Below, one piece after another: positions 58,447 to 64,000 of a stretch of DNA of 64,000 nt. This DNA comes from CALJFL01 sp047633055 (GTDB lineage Bacteria > Pseudomonadota > Gammaproteobacteria > Pseudomonadales > Halieaceae). The position numbers and the translations under genes were made by a program. The stretch lies in NCBI GenBank assembly GCA_047633055.1, contig JBLIEI010000017.1, positions 6,314 to 70,313 of the forward strand, given 5' to 3'. Numbering within the stretch: position 1 is the first letter of the stretch; each line of letters begins with the position of its first letter. Below the pieces are notes generated by a model, which saw nothing but the letters and a program-made list of their open reading frames with translations, did no database searches and had not been told where the DNA came from.

Positions 58447-59268
58447 GTGCTGTCCCCGTACCTGCCAACCTATGTTTTGTTGGTTGGTTGTGTGTGCGCT
58501 TTTCTTTGGGAAGGCTTATGGCCCAGACGCGCTGAGACCTCAGGGTTGGGTCGAAGGTGGCTCAATAATTTTACGCTGACCGGCATTGGTCTGATAACTG
58601 CCCATGGTTGTGCCGCATTGACACCAATGGCAACAGCTTGGTTTGCCCAGCATTATCAACTGGGACTTCTTAGCAACGTCGATATGGGACTAACTACTGC
58701 CTTCCTGCTCACCCTACTGGCTTATGAACTTATGGGCTACGTGATACATATGCTGTTTCACAATGTGCCTTGGCTATGGCGGATCCACACAGTACATCAC
58801 AGTGATGTTGAACTTGATGTAAGCACAACCTATCGACATCACCCCTTCGAAATCGCCGTCACATTTGTCATTACGCTACCGGTCATTCTTTTGTTATCCC
58901 CACCAGTGCTTGCCGTATTGCTGTATCAATCAATAAGAAGCGGCATGCATGTTATTGCCCACAGTAACCTGTATATACCGAAAGCGATTAACCGCTGGCT
59001 AGTCTGGTTCATCGTAACACCCGACTTCCACCGCCTGCACCATTGCAGTGAACGCGGGTTTACCAACAGTAACTACGGCACGATATTGCCGTGGTTCGAT
59101 TATCTTTTTGGTACCGCCACCCGGAGAGATTTCGATGAGCAGGAAACCATGGAAATTGGTTTGGAGTACGCTAGAAGTCCTCGGGATTCGCGCATTGACC
59201 AGATGCTCCTTATACCCTTCAGGGATTCTGAAAAGTTAAGGTATGAATCTGAAGAAAATCCAGTCTAG
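58447..59268 (+). CDS. Sterol desaturase/fatty acid hydroxylase family protein
   Basis: This 273-residue membrane di-iron oxygenase has the histidine clusters HMLFH, HTVHHSD, a later H (HVIAHSN) and HRLHHC, which bind two irons, and four to five TM helices. Members hydroxylate or desaturate lipids, sterols or carotenoids. Start is GTG 58447; no better ATG is close. The short CTERM-like gene lies just upstream. Confidence 0.92.
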   Translation: MLSPYLPTYVLLVGCVCAFLWEGLWPRRAETSGLGRRWLNNFTLTGIGLITAHGCAALTPMATAWFAQHYQLGLLSNVDMGLTTAFLLTLLAYELMGYVIHMLFHNVPWLWRIHTVHHSDVELDVSTTYRHHPFEIAVTFVITLPVILLLSPPVLAVLLYQSIRSGMHVIAHSNLYIPKAINRWLVWFIVTPDFHRLHHCSERGFTNSNYGTILPWFDYLFGTATRRDFDEQETMEIGLEYARSPRDSRIDQMLLIPFRDSEKLRYESEENPV

Positions 59269-59326
59269 CAAAAACAGGCCCTCCGTTTTGATTAACGGCT
59301 CTAGAATTAAAGGGGCGCTAGCTGTA

Positions 59327-59490
59327 GTGCATATAAATAGCCGGTTGTGAGTCGACTTTCTTACTTATTCTGTTAACTGAACTTGAGAACTCCGTGAAGA
59401 TTCACAGGGTCATTACGGCGGTTGCGCGGTTGCAGATGGTGGGTGGTTTGCGGTCTGCGAAAGTCAAGTTGCCAATATCGGTTCGACATG
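59327..59490. repeat. Dispersed repeat, copy 5
   Basis: ATATAAATAGCCGGTTGTGAGTC...ATTCTGTTAACTGAAC matches copies 2 and 3; it is followed by GTTTGCGGTCTGCGAAAGT (59449) as in the first 80 bases of the window. A plus-strand frame over it (59394-59639) runs into the RNase J gene and is probably not coding. Confidence 0.6.
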
Positions 59491-59522
59491 GTCGTGATGG
59501 TGTTGCAACTGGCGAATTGATA

Positions 59523-60857
59523 TCAGCGTTTGATTTCGATTCGGCCAAACTCAGCGGCACCACGTCTAGTTCCAGGGTTGGGTGTCAGTGTTATCAGGTC
59601 GCCGTTGTTACCTGCAATCTGTATGGGGATGCCCAGTGACTTGGCGAATCCGGCATGTGCTCGAAGATGTTGGTTCTCGCCATGCACAGGAATCGCTACG
59701 TGAGGCTTGATCCAGTCGTACATAACGCGCAACTCATCCTGAGCAGGATGCCCTGATGCATGTATCGGTGCCGTGTCAGTATCGACAATGACCTCCACAC
59801 CTCGAGCTTTGAGGGACGCACACAAGCTCTCCAGAGAGTCTTCATTGCCCGGGATGACTCTGGAGCTGAAAATCACAGTATCGCCTGGCGCAAGCTCCAT
59901 CGCCGGATGACTTCCCGCCGCCAGCCGGCTCAACGCAGCACCGGACTCACCCTGACTGCCGGTAGCAACCGCGAACACCTCCTGCGGCGGCAGATAGCCC
60001 AAGTGTTGGGTCTCGATAAAATCCCTGCCCAAGGTCCATAGCCCACTGGCCTTGGCGGCGCGGTAGTAGTTGTGTAGTGAGCGACCTAGCAGCGCCGGGA
60101 AGCGTCCTGTCTCAAGGGCGACCCTGCCCAGGGTGTGCAGGCGTGCAACATTGCTGCCGAAGCAGGCGATGACAATGCGCCCCTTTGCCTGCTGTGCATG
60201 TCGCAATAGATTGTCGTAGAGTATGCCTTCGCTGGGAGAATGCCCTTCGAGCATAGCGTTGGTCGAATCACAGATCATCGCCAGTACACCCTCTTTGCCC
60301 AGAGCAATTAGTGCCGCTTCGTTGATTCTGGCTCCGACCACCGGATCGCGATCGATCTTCCAGTCGCCGGTATGAAAGAGATTCCCCAGCGGCGTACGAA
60401 TCATCAGTGCCTGTGACTCCGGAGTAGAGTGGGTTAGGCCAAACCACTCGATATCGAAGTGGCCCAACTGGTGTCGCAATTGAGGCTCGACAATATGTAC
60501 TTTGACGACTTTCTCCAGCCCCGTCTCGACCAGCTTACGTTTGAGAATTTCATAGGTAAATCGGGTGCAGTACACCGGGCACCGCAGTTCAGGCCATAGA
60601 TGGGCGACTGCGCCCACATGATCCTCGTGCGCATGGGTGACCAGCAACCCCACCAGTTGTTGACGCCTCGCAGCGATAAATTCCACTGACGGCGCAATAA
60701 TGCGAGTCCCCGCTGCAGCGCGATCGAAGCCGATGCCACAGTCGACCATTAGCCACTGGCCGTTGTGGCCATAGAGGCTGAGGTTCATGCCAATTTCTCC
60801 GCAGCCGCCAAGCGGTAGAAACCAAAGATCTTTTTTTGATGGGGTCATAGGGGCCAT
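59523..60857 (-). CDS. RNase J-like MBL hydrolase
   Basis: The 444-residue protein has FLPLGGCGEIGMN, VTHAHEDHVGAV (HxHxDH), FHTGDWKID, CDSTNAMLEGHSPSE and HASGHPAQDELR, all typical of the beta-CASP/RNase J group that processes and degrades RNA from the 5' end. It lacks the C-terminal domain of Firmicutes RNase J (about 555 residues), as in the shorter proteobacterial homologues. VPVHGENQHLRAHAGFA near the end is also diagnostic. Cytoplasmic; standalone. Confidence 0.9.
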   Translation of the reverse strand: MAPMTPSKKDLWFLPLGGCGEIGMNLSLYGHNGQWLMVDCGIGFDRAAAGTRIIAPSVEFIAARRQQLVGLLVTHAHEDHVGAVAHLWPELRCPVYCTRFTYEILKRKLVETGLEKVVKVHIVEPQLRHQLGHFDIEWFGLTHSTPESQALMIRTPLGNLFHTGDWKIDRDPVVGARINEAALIALGKEGVLAMICDSTNAMLEGHSPSEGILYDNLLRHAQQAKGRIVIACFGSNVARLHTLGRVALETGRFPALLGRSLHNYYRAAKASGLWTLGRDFIETQHLGYLPPQEVFAVATGSQGESGAALSRLAAGSHPAMELAPGDTVIFSSRVIPGNEDSLESLCASLKARGVEVIVDTDTAPIHASGHPAQDELRVMYDWIKPHVAIPVHGENQHLRAHAGFAKSLGIPIQIAGNNGDLITLTPNPGTRRGAAEFGRIEIKR

Positions 60858-60905
60858 TCAAGTGATGGCAAGTGGGGCAGCTACTGCCTCATTCGCCTGA
60901 TTAGG

Positions 60906-62018
60906 TCAGGGGGCCGCGGGGCTGACCCGAATGAGCTTGGCGTCTGCGCCATCAGTGAGCAAATAGAGATGGCCATCTTGCCCTACACGCACATCGCGAA
61001 TACGCGCGCCCAACTCGGAAAACAGCGGCTCCTGGAGCAGCACCTGGATGTTCTTCAGGTCAATTCGGCGGACCTCCTGGTCAACCAGAGCACCCACCAA
61101 CAAGTTGCCACGCCATTGCGGGAACGCCTCGCCGTTATACCAGACCATACCGGATGGGGCTATGCTTGGTACCCAAGATACCAGCGGTTGCTCCATACCC
61201 TCTGCTTTAGTAAACGGTGACACATGTCCGCCACTGTAATCTACGCCGTAGGTAATGGCCGGCCAGCCGTAGTTTTTACCGGGGATGATCACATTGATTT
61301 CATCGCCACCGCGCGGCCCATGCTCATGCTGATAGACAGTACCGCTCGTCCGATCCAGCGCAAACCCCTGGGGATTGCGATGACCATAGCTCCAGATGCG
61401 CTCGCCGGGCCCATCGATAAAGGGGTTGTCGTCGGGCACACTTCCATCATCGTTAATGCGCAGAACCTTGCCCAACTCACTCCCCAGATCCTGGGCCGCC
61501 TCGCGGTATTCAAAACCATCGCCTGTAGAGAGCAGCAGCGTCCCATCGGGCAGGAATAACATTTTGCCTCCGTAATGCTGGGGCGTATCCTTCAAAGGTT
61601 TAACCAGAAGGATTTGCCGGGCATCACGCAGGCTATCTCCAGCAAGAACTGCGCGGGTAATAGCGGTTCCGTTAGCTGCAGGCGTGCCGCTGGCATAAGA
61701 CAGGTAAACCATTTGGTTGGTGGCGAATTTCGGGTGCAGTACTATGTCAAAGAAGCCGCCCTGGCCCGCAACATAGGTCGATGGCGTGCCACTGATTTTT
61801 GAACGAGCACCATCTGGCGACACGCGCAGTAGTTCACCACCGCGCAGGGTCACAAGAAAGCTCGTATCAGGTAACTGCACCAGTGACCATGGTGTGTCCA
61901 GCGTGTCTGCTATGGTCGTAAGGGTATAAGCGGCAGGTCGTGCAAATGCCACTGAGGTCATTAATAGCAGTAAAAGACCAGACAGCCACCTCGTGGCTTG
62001 CAGTAATGCAGCATTCAT
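60906..62018 (-). CDS. PQQ-dependent sugar dehydrogenase, exported
   Basis: The 370-residue enzyme of the GDH-B/aldose sugar dehydrogenase (YliI-like) family has a signal peptide (LLLLMTSVAFA), and LDTPWSLVQLPDTSFLVTLRGGELLRV, GGFFDIVLHPKFATN, YGHRNPQGFALDRTSG and HEHGPRGGDEINVI, which supply PQQ and calcium contacts. It oxidises aldoses in the periplasm and passes electrons to the quinone pool. ATG 62018 with AAAGGAAAA is the better start. Whether the strain makes PQQ is not visible. Confidence 0.9.
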   Translation of the reverse strand: MNAALLQATRWLSGLLLLLMTSVAFARPAAYTLTTIADTLDTPWSLVQLPDTSFLVTLRGGELLRVSPDGARSKISGTPSTYVAGQGGFFDIVLHPKFATNQMVYLSYASGTPAANGTAITRAVLAGDSLRDARQILLVKPLKDTPQHYGGKMLFLPDGTLLLSTGDGFEYREAAQDLGSELGKVLRINDDGSVPDDNPFIDGPGERIWSYGHRNPQGFALDRTSGTVYQHEHGPRGGDEINVIIPGKNYGWPAITYGVDYSGGHVSPFTKAEGMEQPLVSWVPSIAPSGMVWYNGEAFPQWRGNLLVGALVDQEVRRIDLKNIQVLLQEPLFSELGARIRDVRVGQDGHLYLLTDGADAKLIRVSPAAP

Positions 62019-62081
62019 TGGGTTTTCCTTTAGGTGATTGTCGGTCATTATAGACACAGTTAAGGACAAGGATGAACCGTC

Positions 62082-62519
62082 ATGGTGCGTGTGCTCAAAG
62101 CTTTTTTCCCCGCAGTTGTTTTGGCCTATGTGCTGGCCAGTATCCTGTTCACCCAGACGATTCTCTGTGCAGTTCAGAGAATGGGGCTGGAGGTCAGCGT
62201 TGGCATACGTTTGGCAACAACCGTTGAGGACCTGATAGGCATGTCCTCGAGCTATTTATTATTGATTCTGGTGGCCTTCATTCTCGGTTTGCCAGTGGCC
62301 GCCGGACTCACCCGCCTGCTACCAACACATAGAGCACTGCTGTTTACTCTGGCGGGTTTCGTGGCGATCGTGGCAATTCACATGGTAATGAAGGCTGTGC
62401 TGGGCATTTCAGGTATCGCGGCGACCCGAACATTGACCGGCCTGTTGGCACAGGGCGTGGCGGGCGCGGTTGGTGGATACTGCTACCATTTGCTCAGCCT
62501 TCCGAGGCAGTCAGGGTAA
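62082..62519 (+). CDS. Four-helix membrane protein, unknown
   Basis: This 145-residue protein has four hydrophobic segments: a first helix (FFPAVVLAYVLASILFTQTIL), a loop with EDLIGMSSSYLLLILVAFILGL, LLFTLAGFVAIVAIHMVM and a final glycine-rich helix (LLAQGVAGAVGGYCY). No family recognised. It is divergent from the sugar dehydrogenase. Confidence 0.65.
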   Translation: MVRVLKAFFPAVVLAYVLASILFTQTILCAVQRMGLEVSVGIRLATTVEDLIGMSSSYLLLILVAFILGLPVAAGLTRLLPTHRALLFTLAGFVAIVAIHMVMKAVLGISGIAATRTLTGLLAQGVAGAVGGYCYHLLSLPRQSG

Positions 62520-62587
62520 TACCGGCGCGCGTCGGACACTCTATTTGGCTTTATTATCGCTCAGATCTCAGTCATTGAGATGTTAAA

Positions 62588-62749
62588 GACCTTGGAGCCG
62601 AACGTGGACTTACAGTGAGCGACGAGAGCATCAGGCTGTGGTGGACCAAGTTCGGAGCCATTTACAGCAGCAGGTTGAAGCTAAAAAACCGAGGCTACAG
62701 TGACACGTTCTTCATCGATAATGTCTTTGTAAAGATCAACGTCAAATAG
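62588..62749 (+). pseudogene. IS6-family transposase N-terminal fragment
   Basis: DLGAERGLTVSDESIRLWWTKFGAIYSSRLK and GYSDTFFIDNVFVKIN, ended by TAG, match the N-terminal HTH and first catalytic Asp of IS6-type transposases (usually WRVDETYVKV or FFIDEVFVKI). The remainder is not found nearby. Confidence 0.8.
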
Positions 62750-62955
62750 CATTTGATGGAAAGAACATGGTTGCCAGCGCTGTTAACTACATACCTAACC
62801 GACAAGGATAGGGATTCTCAGGCGGTGTTCTGGATTCTGGTACCAGAAGTGTCCGGCCCGGCATTTCCTGATTCTTCTGGCGCAGTTGATCCAGGGTCTC
62901 GTCTGTGATTCAAAAAGCCAGACACCGGTGCTACCTCAAGTACAAGGCATGGCGG
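62750..62955. other. Gene-free stretch
   Basis: No gene is visible here. It may include decayed transposon DNA, but the frames show no transposase blocks. Confidence 0.3.
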
Positions 62956-63210
62956 TTAGTTCCTGCCGCTTAATTCCTGACGTTGAGTCAAGGTAAGTTG
63001 CTGAAGATAGTCGAAGTCTCGATAGCTGATATTCAGAGCGGAACAAATACGTTCCCGCGAGGTGCCAAGTTTGCAAAGAGTCCCGAATAAACCGAAATTC
63101 AGGTGGGCCAGACTTAACGCATCCATTACATACCCAGAGTCCTTGCAGGGGCGGGGTCGATAGGGCTGAGCTGAGAAGGATGTGATGTGTTGTGCTGTTA
63201 TGGTTTGCAT
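62956..63210 (-). CDS. Small protein, 84 aa, unknown
   Basis: A strong ribosome-binding site (AAGGAG) precedes ATG 63210, making this a convincing small gene: MQTITAQHITSFSAQ..., a basic stretch PYRPRPCKDSG, then helices LSLAHLNFGLFGTLCKLG, SRERICSALNISYRDFDYLQQLT. The C-terminal layout (helix, LGxxRE turn, LxLTxxQ) faintly recalls FlhD-like or XRE-type helical proteins, not enough to assign. The frame is open further upstream, but the internal start is supported. Confidence 0.65.
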   Translation of the reverse strand: MQTITAQHITSFSAQPYRPRPCKDSGYVMDALSLAHLNFGLFGTLCKLGTSRERICSALNISYRDFDYLQQLTLTQRQELSGRN

Positions 63211-63528
63211 GGTGGATCTCCTTGGGTGTGTGTGAATGTTGTTACTTCCCAGCCCCATTGGTCTGACTTCGGTCTATCCACAATCAAATCGGTGAAGTAG
63301 GTCTCGTACCAGAGAGGCGGCGTTTGAGTCTGTCTATATGAGATATAGCAAGTTGCGTGCCAGCCGAATAGGGGGGGTAATAGCGGGATAGTTGCCTAAT
63401 TTGGCGCTGCGCAAATAGCGCATTGCGAACCTTGGTGAAATCAGGTTGCAGAATGCAAATCTTGAGAGTGGCGTTGCCAGGCGCAGTTGAGGTTCGCACT
63501 GTTGCAGCGTGGGTTTAGGCTGTCTGGT

Positions 63529-63801
63529 TTATGGGTCGATTGGTCTAGGAGAGAGCTCTTGCCGCATGTGGCGGTAGGCGATGAAAACAATACAACCTAA
63601 AGCGCCGACAATTACTCATTGCACTACTACCGCATCAACACCTGTAATGCCCCATGTTCCTATGCTCATCTTCGGGGTTCGGGTTATAGCCTCCTCGACT
63701 AAATCTAACAGGCGCCATATCATCACCAGTAGCGACAGGAATAAGCGCGTAGCTCTTGTTCTTTTAGTGGCGGCACCAGACTCTTTTTCGATAACCGGCA
63801 T
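63529..63801 (-). pseudogene. Small membrane protein split by in-frame TGA
   Basis: The frame reads MPVIEKESGAATKRTR..., a first helix (LFLSLLVMIWRLLDLV), ...WGITGVDAVVVQ, TGA (63616-63618), and then, in the same phase, VIVGALGCIVFIAYRHMRQELSPRPIDP and stop. The stop is inside what would be the second transmembrane helix. A TGG-to-TGA change is the simplest account. It starts 16 bases after the stop of the next leftward-running gene. Confidence 0.45.
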
Positions 63802-63817
63802 AGTGACGCGGGACGGA

Positions 63818-64000
63818 TTATGTGGCGTCGGCTTGAATTTTCACCGAGGATTTCGACTGTTTTTCCATTTGCGCTGCCAAAGCGATGATGCTCTGGTTTT
63901 TAAGCGTCTCCAGCGTATTCAGCCATCCCGGCGGTAGTTCTTCACCGGCGCGCAATTGGGTTTCTATCGCCCTGAGTGCATCGCCCGCCGGCAAGAGGCC
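63818..64000 (-). CDS. C-terminal end of an unidentified protein (partial)
   Basis: A frame enters from the right border and ends with TAA at 63818. The 60 visible residues (GLLPAGDALRAIETQL...ELPPGWLNTLETLKNQ...) form amphipathic helices ending in a basic/polar tail. No family can be assigned from this part. It is probably co-transcribed with the small broken gene that follows. Confidence 0.55.
   Translation of the reverse strand, partial: GLLPAGDALRAIETQLRAGEELPPGWLNTLETLKNQSIIALAAQMEKQSKSSVKIQADAT

Noticed and set aside
59394..59639. Plus-strand 81-residue frame
   Set aside because: Runs through a dispersed repeat into the RNase J gene on the other strand; probably relic DNA.
63581..63937. 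Plus-strand 118-residue frame
   Set aside because: Opposes a better-supported minus-strand pair (split membrane protein and partial gene) and has no start signal.

Overview
This window reads as chromosomal DNA of a free-living, probably marine gammaproteobacterium. TonB-dependent receptors, DUF3604 proteins, sulfatases, Arabinose_bd/AraC regulators, spinster-type MFS, flavin monooxygenases and MBL hydrolases occur together as in Cellvibrionales-like groups (Spongiibacteraceae/Halieaceae). That placement is inferred from gene content; there is no rRNA or other phylogenetic marker.

Layout. 0-10.2 kb is a decayed accessory stretch: an MddA-like methyltransferase, a broken glutaminase joined to a broken porin, a small gene with an in-frame TGA, a repeat-rich surface protein, IS91 and IS3 remnants, gdhA, a CDF transporter and a DDE transposase. 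10.4-32.2 kb is a coherent catabolic/uptake island: PQQ-propeller protein and MFS, an AraC-family regulator, a HigBA pair, a hydrolase/DJ-1/sulfatase operon, and a long leftward block of GST, MBL, FMO, DUF3604, membrane protein, DUF3604 and TonB receptor. 32.7-44.2 kb is a second, related island: cupin, two SDRs, a VOC-VOC-SRPBCC fusion, a DUF3604 stub, TonB receptor, sulfatase, DUF3604 and another AraC-family regulator. 44.5-51 kb has ppnN, then an AT-richer transferred-looking stretch (FAD oxidoreductase, PNPOx-like protein, nitrile hydratase) bounded by IS6 and IS91 remnants. 51-55.2 kb has a DUF1295 protein, a PAS histidine kinase and a homocysteine methyltransferase. 55.6-57.85 kb is an integrase-less integron cassette array with three attC-like sites. 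58-64 kb holds a CTERM-like small protein, sterol desaturase, RNase J-like protein, PQQ sugar dehydrogenase, small membrane proteins and an IS6 remnant.

Main discovery. A 17-bp motif, TGGCCGAWTATGATTCC, occurs four times, always in the same orientation relative to the downstream gene and always 20-21 bp upstream of a -10-like hexamer. It heads the MFS/PQQ operon, the hydrolase/DJ-1/sulfatase operon, the DUF3604/FMO/MBL/GST operon and the TonB-receptor operon. This defines a local regulon of about 22 kb, most simply controlled by the AraC-family protein at 13962-14978, which sits next to one of the sites. The likely theme is outer-membrane uptake followed by periplasmic and cytoplasmic breakdown of a hydrophobic, possibly sulfated or esterified compound; the substrate cannot be read from sequence.

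Other notable points are the orphan integron cassettes, several families of dispersed repeats (GGGGACAGACCACG inverted repeats, a TGTTGTGAG/CTGATTCTG element, and a tRNA-like element in two copies), and many single-lesion pseudogenes.
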